64,000 nucleotides of DNA, from contig JALDNG010000039.1 in assembly GCA_024349245.1 (NCBI GenBank), positions 969,001 through 1,033,000 on the forward strand, read 5' to 3'. The notes below the pieces were generated by a model. That model ran no database searches. It saw nothing but the letters and a program-made list of their open reading frames with translations, and had not been told where the DNA came from. Both the position numbers and the translations under genes were made by a program. Every line of letters begins with the position of its first letter. Position 1 is the stretch's first letter. This DNA is from Neodontobutis hainanensis. Taxonomy: Eukaryota > Chordata > Actinopteri > Gobiiformes > Odontobutidae. Positions 1-10,487 of the stretch are shown here, one piece after another.

Positions 1-86
1 TAACGTCTTTTAGCAGTCTTTTAGCCACCTGGAAGATGTTATTTTTATGTTGTTGTTTTTATTAATGACTCCTGAGCACTTGAGGA

Positions 87-3004
87 ATGGAAGTCACTTT
101 TTATGCCCTGTTTTTATTGGTTATTTTAAACTTTGTTTGGAGTCAGCAGTCACAAACACTCAGATACTCTCGTGATTTCCTACTGGCATTACAATGGAGC
201 TACCTGCACAGTATGTCGGACTCCAGTCTCAATACACAGACTGTGAATCTTCCTCTGGAATTACGAAATGTGCACAACAAAAACTCTACAAAACCAGTTA
301 AAAAGTTAGAAAGCGAGGAAAACGGGGCGGCGTGAAAAAACGAACCCGGAAGCTGCAGCGGAAAAACCGCATCCCGTTGCCCTCAATCATTCTGGCTAAC
401 ACGCAGTCTCTGAGGAATAAAATAGATGAACTACAGGGAAATGTGATCCATCTGCGTGACTACAGGGATGTGTGTCTAATGGCTTTTACGGAGACCTGGT
501 TAAATGAAGCGGACGTGGACTCAGCGCTGGAAATAAGCAGCTTTGGCGCTCCTCTGCGCCTGGATCGGGACCGAGAGGTGACACACAAAACACTGGGAGG
601 AGGCGTATATCTCTATATAAACCAGAGATGGTGCAGTAACATTACTGTAAGAGAGCAGATGTGTCTCCCGGACATCGAACTCTTGTCCGTGTCTTTAAGG
701 CCGTTTTATCTCCCGAGAGAGTTTCCCCAGATATTTGTGACTGTTGTTTACATCCACCCTAAGGCTGATGCTAAGTCTGCAGCTAATATTGTTTTTAAAA
801 CTATAAATAAGCGTCAGTAAATCTCACCTGCTGCTCCCAATTTTATACTCGGCGATTTTAACCACTGTAATTTAAAGAAAACCCTGAACAGTTTTTATCA
901 GTATGTCAACTGTCCAACACGTCATAATAAAACCCTGGACCTGTGCTACGGCTCCATTAAAGGGGCTTATATCTCGAAGGCAGGACCTGCACTGGGCTCC
1001 TCTGACCACAACACAGTCCACCTTCTGCCCGCCTACACCTCGGTGCTGAGGAGGGAAAAGCCTGTTAGGAAACAGGTGAAGGTGTGGACTGAGGACAGCT
1101 CTCTGGCGCTGCAGGTCTGCTTCGAGTGCACAGACTGGACAGTGTTTCAGAACTCTTGTTCTGACATAGACGAACTGACTGATGTTGTCTGCAGTTACAT
1201 CTCCTTCTGTAAAGACTCAGTTCTCCCAAACAGGGAAGTCAAGGTTTATCCTAATAACAAACCATGGATTTCCAAGGACATGAAAGATCTGCTTATCAAA
1301 AGGAAAACTGTATTTAACGAAGGTGATGTGAACGCAGAAAGGGTTGTGAAAAAGGAGATCAGGACTGAAATTAAAAAAGCCAAATTGAGATATAAGGATA
1401 AGATTGAGGCTGAACTTAGAAGTAACAACTTAAAAAGAACCTGGAATGGTATGAAAACAATGATTGGGTCACATGATAAAGTCAGCAGAGTTGCACTTGA
1501 TGGTTTTAATTCTGACAAAGACTTGGCAGATGAACTAAATGTATTTTATACACGGTTCAACACAGTGGATTTTAATGATAAGATTGCCGACATTAGGGCA
1601 ATGACTCGAGCCTCTCCATCAGTGTCTATTGAGGTAAACACTGTGGCTAAATTGTTCTGCCACACCAAACCCAAAAGCCCAGGGCCAGACAACATCTGTG
1701 GACAGACATTAAAAAAATGTGCTTACCAACTTTATGGCATCTTCCAACATATTTTTAATCTGTCTTTACTACAACAGAAGGTCCCCAAAATTTGGAAGCA
1801 CTCAGTCATTGTGCCCTTAACAAAGTGCAACACTCCTAAAGCCTTGAATGATTTTAGACCAGTTGCTCTGACCTCCTTGGTTATGAAAACTTTTGAAAAA
1901 ATCATTAAAGACATGGTGCTACTGCAGGTCAAGGAACAGCTAGACCCATTGCAGTTTGCTTACAGGTCTGAGAGAGAAGTGGAGGATGGAGGATCACACT
2001 GTTGCACTTTATTCATAAACATCTGGATGGAGCCAAGACACATGCCAGACTTTTATTTGTTGATTTTACTTCTGCTTTTAACACCATTCAGCCATTCCTG
2101 CTGGCAGAGAGACGTATGGCTGATTTTAACCTTGATCTTAACTTGGTTGGTTGGATATTGGACTTTTTATTAGACAGACCTCAGTGTGTTAGAGTGAATG
2201 GTATTTTATCTGATGTGCTCTATTCCTCTACTGGTTCACCCCAGGGCTGCTGTCTCGCCCCTCTTTTGTACATTCTGTACACAAACCAGTGTCGCAGTGT
2301 GTACAAGGATAGACACATTTTAAAGTTTGCAGATGACTCTGTTATCATCAGCCTGCACAGAGGGAATGAACAGAACCATGGGCCAGTCCTTAATGACTTT
2401 GTTCAGTGGTGTGACTGTTCATTTTTACATATGAATGTGTTAAAAACAAAGGAAATTAAAATAGACTTCCGCAAATCACCACCTTGCCCCACTGCCACTG
2501 TCATCAAGAACACAGACATTGACCTGGTCGACAGCTACAAATATCTCAGACTCATTCTTGGCCAATAAACTGTGTTTTGAGCCTTGGGTGGATGCTGTTT
2601 CTAAAAAAGTCCAACAACAATTGTACTTCCTGAGGAAGATGAACAGTTTTAACGTATCCACTGAAATGATGACACTGTTTTATCATGCTTTTATTGAATC
2701 GGTTTTATCCTTCGGTATTGCTGCCTGGTTTGGAAGCCTCTCCCTGACCAACAAAAACAGACTGGGTTGTCTGGTTAAAGTGGCCTGTAAGATTTCGGGG
2801 AGGAGTCAGGCTCAGCTGAAGGACATTTACAGCCGACAGGTGCAGAGGAAGGCTGGTGCTATAGCGCAGTCCCAGGACCATCCCCTCAGAGGGGAGTTTG
2901 AGCTGCTGCCCTCCGGCCGGCGCTACAGAGCTCTGGGCTGTAGGACTAAAAGATTAAATATGTCGTTTTTACCGACAGCTGTGAGGCACTTAAATGGCAC
3001 CTAG
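87..3004 (+). pseudogene. LINE ORF2 (endonuclease + reverse transcriptase), several frameshifts
   Basis: Decayed ORF2 that would nick DNA and copy the element RNA. An N-terminal linker in one frame (87-300) shifts near 305 into the endonuclease frame (332 on). The endonuclease keeps its ILGDFNH and SSDHNTVH motifs but has an in-frame TAA at 818-820; the same frame continues to about 1990. The RT block follows (FRPVALTSL around 1855-1880). A frameshift near 1985-1993 leads to the segment with DFTSAFNTIQP, GSPQGC and FADD (2002-2550). Another shift near 2555 leads to the C-terminal segment ending at 3004. At least three frameshifts and one stop make it non-functional. Confidence 0.85.
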
Positions 3005-3215
3005 CACTTTGTAATCATTTTGCACAACAATAATTGCTTGTTTGCACAATGTATTTATTCATGTTTTAATTCCATTTTGCACATTTTTATCTTGGTTTTT
3101 AGTGATTTCCATTGTTGATCCTGCTCTTGAGTTGTTGAAGTGTAATTCTATGTTGTATGTTTTTTAAGGAGCATGATGCTGCGAAATTAATTTCCCCAAG
3201 AGGGACAATAAAGAA

Positions 3216-3243
3216 AACTTTGAACTTTGAACTTTGAACTTTG
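3216..3243 (+). repeat. LINE 3' tail, four AACTTTG units
   Basis: Four perfect 7-bp units end the LINE at 3243. The next base starts a different element (the inverted Rex3 segment), so the tail marks both the 3' end of the first element and the insertion point of the second. Confidence 0.85.
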
Positions 3244-4460
3244 CGGCCACAGCTTCGAGTGGCTGCGTCGACATTGGAGGTGGAGAACATGGTCCACTCG
3301 GACTCAATGTCTCCAGTCTCCCTCGGAATCTGGTTGAAGCTCTGCCGGAGGTGGGAGTTGAAGATCTCTCTCACAGGGGACTCAGCCAAACGTTCCCAAC
3401 AGACCCTCACAGGACGTTTGGGTCTGCCAAGTCTGTCCCGCTTTCTCCCCCGCCATCGGATCCAACTCACAACCAGGTGGAGATCAGTTGACAGCTCCGC
3501 CCCTCTCGTCACCCGAGTGTCCAAGACACACGGCTAGAGGTCAGATGAAACAACTACAAAGTCGATCATCAACCTCTGGCCTAGGGTGTCCTTGTGCCAC
3601 GTGCACTGATGGACACCGTTATGCTTGAACATGGTGTTCGTTATGGACAAACTGTGACTAGCACTGAAGTCAAATAACAGAACACCACTTGGGTTCAGAT
3701 CCGGGGGGCCGTTCCTCCCAATCACGCCCCTCCAGGTGTCACTGTCGCTGCCCATGTGAGCATTGAAGTCCACCAGTAGAACGACAGAGTCCCCGGTCGA
3801 AGCACTTTCCAGCACCCCTCCCAGAGACTCCAAGAAGGGCGGGTACTCTGCACTGCCATTTGGCCCGTAAACACAAACAACAGTGAGAGACCTCTCCCCG
3901 ACCCGAAGGCGCAGGGAAGCAACCCTCTCCTTCACCGAGGTAAACTCTAACACATGGCGGCTGAGCTGGTGGGCTATGAGCAAGCCCACACCAGCCCGCC
4001 GCCTCTCACCGCAGGCAACTCCAGAATAGTGGAGAGTCCAGCCTCTCTCGAGGATTTGGGTTCCAGAGCCCAAGCTGTGCGTAGAGGTGAGCCCGACTAT
4101 CTCTAGTCGGTATCTCTCAACCTCCCGCACAAGTTCAGGCTCCTTTCCCGCCAGCGAGGTTACATTCCATGTCCCTAGCGCCAGATTCCGTGTCCGGAGA
4201 TTGGGTCGCCGAGGCCTCTGCCTTTGACTGCCACCCAATCCACTTTGCACTGGCCCCTTACAGTTCCTCCCGCAAGTGGAGGGCCCACGGAAGGTCGGCC
4301 CCACGTCGGTCCTTCGGGCTGAGTCTGGCCAGGCCCTGTGGGGAAAAACCCGGCCACCAGACGCTCGAATGCGAGCCCCAACCCCAGGCCTGGCTCCAGG
4401 GTGGGGCCCCAGTTGCGCCATACCGGGCGACGTCACGGTCATTGGTATTGTCTTATTCAT
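3244..4460 (-). pseudogene. Rex3 APE-type endonuclease region, one in-frame stop
   Basis: Read on the minus strand from 4460, this frame contains a GTWNVTSL start block, VCVYGPNG, VDFNAHMGSD and MIDFVVVSSDL, the usual blocks of an RTE endonuclease. A TAG at 3534-3536 interrupts the frame immediately after SSDL; the same frame then continues through LVVSWIRWR and CWERLAES to 3244, where the segment is cut at a CGRK block. The 5' UTR occupies about 4460-4616. It cannot act alone: the reverse transcriptase is absent from this piece. Confidence 0.85.
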
Positions 4461-4616
4461 AAGGGGGTTTTAATCGCTCTTTGTCTGGCCCGTCACCTAA
4501 GACCTGTTTGCCTTGAGAGACCCTACCAGGGGCATATAGCCCCCAACAACATAGCTACTAGGATCATTCGGGCACTCAAACCCCTCCACCACGATAAGGT
4601 TGCGGTTCAAGGAGGG

Positions 4617-5019
4617 GACCGAAAGAACAAGATCCCGGGAACAAGCGGCCGAAATTAGCTTTTTCCGCAGAGTGGCGGGGCGCTCCCTTAGAGATAAGGT
4701 GAGGAGCTCGGTCACTCGGAAAGAGTTCAAAGTAGAGCCGCTGCTCCTCCACATCGAGAGAAGCCAGCTGAGGTGGGTCGGGCATCTATTTTGGATGTCT
4801 CCTGGACGCCTTCCTAGGGAGGTGTTTCGGGCATGTCCCACCGGGAGAAGACCCCAGGGAAGACCTAGGACACACGCTGGAGGGACTATGTCTCCCGGCT
4901 GGCCTGGGAACGCCTCGGTATCCCCCTGGAAGAGCTGGAGGAAGTGTCTGGTGAGCGGGAAGTCTGGGCGTATCTGCTTAGACTGCTGCCCCCGCGACCC
5001 GGCCCCGGATAAGCGGTAG
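4617..5019 (+). pseudogene. Rex3 reverse transcriptase C-terminal remnant
   Basis: The frame begins with TERTRS and includes FFRRVAGRSLRDKVRSS, VEPLLLHIERSQLRW and GRLPREVFRACPTGRR, which I recognise as the C-terminal end of the Rex3 RT polyprotein. Near 4868 a +2 frame change (an extra AC in a short AC run) moves the WRDY-SRLAWERLG block into another frame. The segment ends in the Rex3 3' end near 5010-5040. Confidence 0.8.
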
Positions 5020-5047
5020 AGGATGGGTGGATGGATGGAAAACCGCT

Positions 5048-5051
5048 AGTG

Positions 5052-5095
<44 letters not shown>
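5048..5095. repeat. (AT)n microsatellite
   Basis: An uninterrupted TA run of about 40 bases with a GTATGTG lead-in. It immediately follows the Rex3 tail, so it may have grown from it. Confidence 0.9.
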
Positions 5096-5099
<4 letters not shown>

Positions 5100-5724
5100 A
5101 TCTGTGAACTTGAATACACTATCAAATCTATTGCATCTGATTCTTCATTTATTAATATGGCAGCACTCACCACATCAAATTGTATTTATGATATAACATG
5201 TTCTAAGTTAAAGCATAGCTTTATTGCAAAATGTAAAGTATTTGGTTTATCCCAGACAGCTAAATTTAAGTTGTATTTTTGTAAATGTGTATTTTTAATA
5301 AACATTATTGCTAGCATTTTCTTTAAAATGTTGTCATTCCCTGCACAATGCTGTGCACAAAATGGTTATGTTCTTGTAGATTGATAACTGTTGCCTATAA
5401 ATGCAGTGACTCCCCGCTATTTCAAGAATACTTATGTGCAAATATACACCAAATCCCCAAATATGTTACATTACTTTTAAGTCACTTATGCACAATTTTT
5501 TTTTTTGGAAAAAGGAAACTTTTTTAATGGAATACAAGTTGCTATAACAATCACAAACAAAGTAAAAAAGGGAGTCACAAAAGGCAGTGCAAATAAGTCA
5601 CAATGATTGTAGTGCAAGTAAACAATAGTGCAAATAAACATTTATGAAATAGCCATTTTCAACAAAATTTCTTGAATGTAAAAAAACACACCAAAAACAG
5701 AATTAAAATGTATAAAATAAACAT
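5096..5724. other. Unassigned AT-rich stretch
   Basis: I see no coding frame, RNA gene or recognisable repeat. A T-run at 5500-5509 is the only simple feature. It may include the 3' UTR of the minus-strand MADF-BESS gene. Confidence 0.4.
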
Positions 5725-6912
5725 CTATAAGGGCATCCAAGGAGTTGGAGAGCGTCCATAGTTTGTTGGGGTCTGCGGGGTGACCTGATGGTAGGACACC
5801 GGCGACTGCTGTGGAAAAAAAGAGGCCTGACCAAACTCAGCATCATGCAACAGTTGATGTATTTTTATTTTCACTGAAGACTGTACGGCAGGGGACAATC
5901 TCCTTAGTGCTGGTATCAAGCCAAGCACAAACAAGTAATTTTCATCATTTAGTTGCTCTCTTCGTTGCTCTCTGCGCTCCTCTTTATCACTTTCCCTGGC
6001 TTCTTTGGATGAGAGGTACCGTTCCAAGAAGTCTGGTGTCTCTGGCCGTTTTCTTTTGTTTGCACTAGACCTTGTCACAGTTGGGCTGGAGAAGGATGAT
6101 CCTGGAGACGTGCTCCCGGATGCTTCCTCTATGTTGTTCACTTCTTTTTGACCCACCACTTGGTCAACCCCTTCATCCATATTCTCAGGATAAATATTGC
6201 TGTGAACACTGTAAAGACAAAATTCAGTTTACGTCAGAAACAATAACTCACAGTGGGCCATGCCACACTTTATACCCATCTTGATATCATGTTAATCAAT
6301 GTTTATTGTTAATGCATTATGCATGTATTGTAATGTTCTAATGATAATACCTCCGTTATGCAGTTGATTTTGTGAGGAACTCTATTACCTTCATAAATTT
6401 CCACGGCTTGCTTGGTTTTAGCTGCCTGTCCACTTCGGCACTCATCTTTGCGCTTTTTCGTTGTGTATGTATCTTGCAGGCTTTTCCATTTCTGTTTTTA
6501 CCTCCTCCACTACAGCACACAATGGAGATAGTCAAACGTTTGTAGGAAAAAGTTACAAGCATATGTACATGAAAGGCAATTAAGTGAAATGAAACTCACC
6601 ATCAAGGCCCATTTGTTGTGCAATACCACTCCATAACAGTTCTCTTATAACAAGATTTTTGTAACCGCTGTCGTATTTGTCGTACAGTTCTTTGTGCTCC
6701 GAAACCAACGAGACCAGCAGCTCTACATTCACCTTGGGTTTAGTCTTCTTCGTCTTATTTCTTCCCTGAAGTGTAGACGCTACTTGGCATATATCTTCTT
6801 CGCCGTTACGTATGTGTGCTCGGCAAGACCGTTTTATGTTTGAGCGCCCCCAAGTTGTGTTATACTGTAACTTCAGAAGCTCCAGACACGTGAGCAAAAG
6901 CACCAATCTCAT
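5725..6912 (-). pseudogene. MADF-BESS DNA-binding protein gene, three exons, decayed
   Basis: On the minus strand, the first exon (ending at 6600) contains the start of a MADF (Myb/SANT-like) domain: LLVSLVSEHKELYDKY, then LLWSGIAQQMG. A clean GT donor follows (6599-6598). A second segment (about 6509-6351) holds the MADF end with PSKPWKFMKVIEFL, but the KWKSLQDTY block lies in another frame, so at least one frameshift is present and a TAA follows. A third exon (about 6208-5725) has an acidic and basic linker and a BESS motif (FVLGLIPALRRLSP). Such proteins bind DNA and occur both as host transcription regulators and as accessory proteins of PIF/Harbinger-like transposons. Retained introns argue against a retrocopy. 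I favour a transposon accessory gene, with modest confidence. Confidence 0.65.
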
Positions 6913-7030
6913 TGGTCATATAGTTTTTGACGCAGCACGTCAAACCACAAAAACGAACCCAAGGCGTTTTTTAAAAACTGACGTTTTACGCGTGACGTTT
7001 TTCTCATCGATGTGAACACTCACATTGGTG

Positions 7031-7257
7031 CCCTTTGTTTACATTTACATTTACATTTATTCATTTAGCTGACGCTTTTATCCAAAGCGACTTACATTGT
7101 TCTACAGTAATTACCAGTGTTACAGCCACTGGAGGCAAGGTGGGTTAAGTGTCTTGCCCAAGGACACAACGACAGTATGAACTGTGGGGAGAGTGGGAAT
7201 CGAACCACCTACCTTCTGGTTGAAAGACGACTGCTCTACCCACTGAGCTACTGCCAA
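7031..7257 (-). mobile_element. tRNA-derived SINE with L2-type TAAATG tail
   Basis: Read on the minus strand, a tRNA-like head comes first (A box GTAGCTCAGTGGGTAGAGC, B box GGTTCGATTCCC). A middle block follows with GTCCTTGGGCAAGACACTTA. The tail has GTCGCTTTGGATAAAAGCG and repeats of TAAATG. The same tail ends the L2-type LINE at 22.3-24.05 kb, which suggests that LINE family supplied its reverse transcriptase. Confidence 0.85.
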
Positions 7258-7309
7258 ATATTGCACGCGAAATTCATCCCGGTGTGAACAGGCCTTAAGG
7301 GCGCCGCCA

Positions 7310-7500
7310 TACGGCGAAATACGTCAAAATACAGCGATATACCGCTATCCACCAGAGGGCATGCTCCAAAGGTGGAAATATAAAGAGAAACCCAATGGCA
7401 ACTAAACAAGTGTAAAAATCCTGTTTATAGCCTGGTACAAAAAATGGCTCCGGTCTCTAGAGCTAAGTTTTTACTTTGTGACAACTCTGGGAGGGTGAAT
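7310..7500 (+). repeat. Dispersed repeat X, copy 1
   Basis: This stretch, including CGATATACCGCT and GAGCTAAGTTTTTACT, recurs in inverted orientation at about 35,808-35,985 and in part at 59,977-60,020. It has no coding potential. A non-autonomous DNA element is likely, but I could not fix its ends. Just upstream (7278-7297) is a GGTGTGAACAGGCC motif of the kind seen at DNA-transposon ends; no partner was found. Confidence 0.6.
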
Positions 7501-7670
7501 TTTTTATTAATATGTTCCGTTTATGCTATCTAAAAACTATTGTTTTAATATGGAGTAAAAGCGTAAAAAGCCCGGTTGTAACCGACATTTTATTGACCTT
7601 TCATAACGACAATATCGGTGAATAGGGGACCAATGGGTGGATTACATCCATTTTATTTACAATCTATGGA

Positions 7671-8069
7671 TGTTAGAATAATTTTATTATTATAATGTTG
7701 TTTAGAGTTACTGGGGGCTTATAGTTCTCTTCAGGTCATGTCAAATTCATGTCATGTCCTTCATGCTAATCCAAACATGAGGTAGACATAACTAGAGACA
7801 TGGCTTGTCATGGGACTTCTGCACCTGGAGCCTTGTGCCTTGGGGGGTTGGGGTATGGAAGATACACCTCCCACCAAGGCCTTCACTGTGTGTATAAAGT
7901 CTTATGTTTTGTTTACCTCTTTAAGCAAACCGCTGTACCATTGTTACTGTGTGTCTGCTTTGCTTCATTCTTGCAAGAATAAACCTGGCCATTGCTTGTT
8001 AAATTATACTCTACTCTAGTCTACGTGTCTCTGTGGATAAATATAAGGACATAGAAAATTCTTATAACA
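7671..8069 (+). mobile_element. Solo LTR
   Basis: A 399-bp segment begins TGTTA and ends TAACA. It carries a TATA-like TGTATAAAG near 7890 and a polyadenylation signal AATAAA near 7979. It is flanked by the near-identical pentamers ATGGA and CTGGA, consistent with a decayed 5-bp target duplication. No internal retroelement sequence lies on either side. A truncated inverted copy is at 36,196-36,499. I cannot tell gypsy from endogenous retrovirus origin. Confidence 0.75.
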
Positions 8070-8195
8070 CTGGATAAGACCTATAATAATATATGGTCTA
8101 TAAAATATAGCATATAACATAACAACTTTAAGTCTTATAATACAATATTACAATAAGGCCTAATAAATAACCCATCCTTCATTAAACAACAAATG
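8070..8195. other. AT-rich spacer
   Basis: AT-rich sequence between the solo LTR and the L2 fragment, with no recognised feature. Confidence 0.4.
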
Positions 8196-8650
8196 AAGGC
8201 AAGGCAAGGCCATTTTATTCATATAGCACAATCCATACACTGGGTAACTCAAAGTGTTCTAAAGGAATAAAACACAATTTACAAGATTTGGATTAAGAAA
8301 ATTTAAACATTTTAAAAGAAGAGTGCAGATAAAAAGCACTTTAAGATGTAATGTAGGCAGAACTAAAGAGGAAGGTTTTTAACCTCCTCTTGAACATTGT
8401 TAAGGTTGAGATTGTTCCAGATTTTTGCTGCATGAAACTTAAACGCTGCTTCCAGCCTGTTTAGTTCTAACTCTGGGTCCGAGCAGGTCTTAACGAACTA
8501 GCATGTCAGAAATATATTCTTGTGCTAAACCATTAAGAGACTTGTAAACCAGCAGTGCTGTTTTTTTTAGCTTGTGTTCTTGCTGTAGGTAATGAAAGAA
8601 GGAGATTGGGGTCCTTCATTGAGTAAATTAGTTTGTCTGCACTAGAGGGA
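8196..8650 (-). mobile_element. L2-type LINE 3' fragment
   Basis: On the minus strand this ends in the CTTGCCTTGCCTT tail preceded by an AAGCACTTT-like stem region. Upstream, a frame still shows the RT C-terminal TLTMFKRRLKTFLF. A related copy is at 61,030-61,330, also on the minus strand. Confidence 0.7.
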
Positions 8651-9960
8651 ATTTCTAATACTCTGTATACATTTACAAAAGTTGATAAATGCCATTTTTA
8701 TAAAAAATGTGCCGATGGTTGAAATTTACTCTTTGCATAACGCTCATTTCAAAGCTCAAATCCTTTTGCGCGCAATACCCAATATATCCTGTTGGAAACT
8801 GGGGCAAAGTTTTGTTGCAGAAGCCGCTACAACCCACAGCTCTTTTTTAGTGGAACCTGATAAATCCATTGAACCATACAGCGCACCGCATTTTGATCAT
8901 GTGACACTAAGATGGCGGCACCGGCTTCGGCAGCAATAAATGACTTGAATGGAAGGTTTAGCGATAGAAAAATTTGATTTTTGAGAATACAACAATGGAT
9001 ATGTTTGATAAAACAGAGGAGACTGTTGTCAAGATTAAAGGAACATAAAATTGGAGTGTTATCCTTTTTAAATCTTTTAACACCTCTCACCGTTGCAATG
9101 CTAGTTAACGCAGTGTATGCTGGGAAATTTCTTATCTTTTTGTTTCAAGTGTGGTCTACGAAAATCTCCATTTGGATGGGTGTACAGCCCAAGCCTTACC
9201 ATTTTCCTTGATCCAAATGAGTATTGGAACACTACTTCACCTTTCTTGAACACTCAAAACCAACGGTTTCTGAAGCAGGTTCAAAAAGAATACAATACAG
9301 TGATTTGGATAAATAAGAACCTTAGATGAGCTTAGATAAACTTGCATAGACAGTCATTACAAAAAGATAGCATCAATCCAGTTTTGGCTGGGCTTTTTTA
9401 ATCAATGTGAATTAAACACTTACTCTTTTTTCATGTATTTATTATTAGACTGTTTCCAGAGTTACTGGAGTCCTCAACCTGAAGTCCAGCTGTGGTTTCA
9501 TACAACATTCAGCAGCAGAAACTGCAGCCACGGTGGAAAAACACAGACAGATCTTTACTACATATAGATTTCTGTGTAAAGCAGGGAATAAGAGAACTTA
9601 TAGCAGCACCAAGAATTAGGACCCAAAAGTAAAAGATAGAGCCAGAACGCTGAAAGTAAGTTTTCAAACTCATAAGCAAGATTTAACTGGGCTACATTAA
9701 TAATTGAAAAGAGGTCAAGTCGGAGATGATAACGAGATGGAGAAAAAGTGTGAGCTAAAACCAGAACAGATGATGTCAGTAGGAGGCAAGCCTTTCCTTT
9801 TCTCTATAATACACATAATATTCAATAATAATATCAGCACTAATATCACACTTTAAAATATGCTATATGTGACATAGTATACTGACACATCACTTTGTTC
9901 CATACTTCACTGTGGAACTGTGGCTCTCTGTCTGGCACCAGTCGTGATGGATGCATATGT
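8651..9960. other. Unassigned stretch
   Basis: Short open frames near 8682-9330 show no recognisable domain and no repeat match that I can see. A GC-richer patch around 8880-8935 includes AAGATGGCGGC, which resembles core promoter or YY1-type sequence, but nothing downstream supports a gene. Confidence 0.35.
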
Positions 9961-9965
9961 TTAGA

Positions 9966-10080
9966 ACAATTGGCTGCTCGGTGGTGAGTGCTCCTGCCTT
10001 ACAGAAGGAAGGCTACAGTGCAGTCTCTCTGGAGTCTGTGTGTCCTCCCTGTGTTACTGCAGGTTCTCCCACCATCCTAC
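9966..10080 (+). repeat. Degenerate tRNA-headed repeat fragment
   Basis: The stretch with GGTGGTGAGTGCTCCTGCC and the TCTCCCTGTGTT region resembles a common fish repeat whose other partial copies here are near 29,170-29,275, 33,547-33,600 and 39,835-39,885. The resemblance is by eye and the family is not named. Confidence 0.45.
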
Positions 10081-10274
10081 ACAGGCTAGAAGTTAAGGGG
10101 TGGATCTAAAGGGTAGGTAAACACTGCAGTCAGCTGATTGGATTGGACAAGAGATAATCCTCACTCGAGAGAAAACAAAAAGCAAAAGTAAAAGCATTAA
10201 ACAGAAATGTTTTTAAATAAATTACAACAGTCATATTCAAACAGAAAACATAAATTTATTGTATTTTTGGGGGG

Positions 10275-10487
10275 TGCAGTGCCTCAGTGGTAGAGCGGTC
10301 AACCTATAACAGGAAGGTTGGCGTGGTTTGATTGCCACTTTCCCTGGTTTATACTGTTGTTGTGTCCTTGGGCAAGACACTTAACCCACCTTGCCTCCAG
10401 TGTCTGTGGCACTGGTGTAAGGATGTGCTTTGAGGGCCTTGAAAAGCACTATACAAATCTAATTCATTATTATTATTTTCTTTTTAC
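10275..10487 (+). mobile_element. tRNA-derived SINE with UnaL2-like tail
   Basis: The head has an A box (CCTCAGTGGTAGAGCGG) and a weak B box (GGTTTGATTGCC). The middle block GTCCTTGGGCAAGACACTTA is shared with the 7.0-kb SINE. The 3' end (GAAAAGCACTATACAAAT plus an ATT repeat) is of the UnaL2 type, different from the TAAATG tail of the 7.0- and 21.1-kb SINEs. Confidence 0.8.

Larger units (their letters stand above)
80..3243 (+). mobile_element. CR1/L2/Rex1-group non-LTR retrotransposon (LINE), decayed
   Basis: A LINE with the order linker, APE-type endonuclease, reverse transcriptase, 3' UTR and a short tandem tail. The 3' UTR ends in a polyadenylation-like AATAAAG and four AACTTTG units (3216-3243), the usual form of a CR1/L2/Rex1-group terminus. 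The 5' boundary is uncertain: coding similarity starts near position 87 and the window starts at 1. Assignment to this group rests on recognition of the endonuclease and RT blocks, not on an alignment; Rex1 versus L2 is not resolved. Confidence 0.85.
3244..5040 (+). mobile_element. Rex3: Rex3 (RTE-clade) LINE with inverted 5' part
   Basis: Two head-to-head pieces of one RTE-clade element that I recognise as teleost Rex3. Positions 3244-4616 carry the 5' UTR and endonuclease on the minus strand, with the 5' end near 4616. Positions about 4617-5040 carry the C-terminal RT region and 3' end on the plus strand, finishing in a GGATGGATGGA-type tail. The same 5' UTR occurs in the normal orientation at 56,952-57,165, which confirms the orientation call. 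The middle of the element (most of the RT) is missing. The geometry is that expected from twin priming during target-primed reverse transcription. Confidence 0.85.

Noticed and set aside
5048..5095. Possible CRISPR or tandem array
   Set aside because: Simple AT microsatellite; no spacer-repeat structure exists anywhere in the window.
7196..7257. tRNA gene on the minus strand
   Set aside because: It has A and B boxes but no full cloverleaf, and continues into a SINE body and tail.
7278..7297. Terminal repeat of a Harbinger-like transposon holding the MADF-BESS gene
   Set aside because: The GGTGTGAACAGGCC motif is suggestive, but I found no matching opposite end on the left, so the element cannot be delimited.
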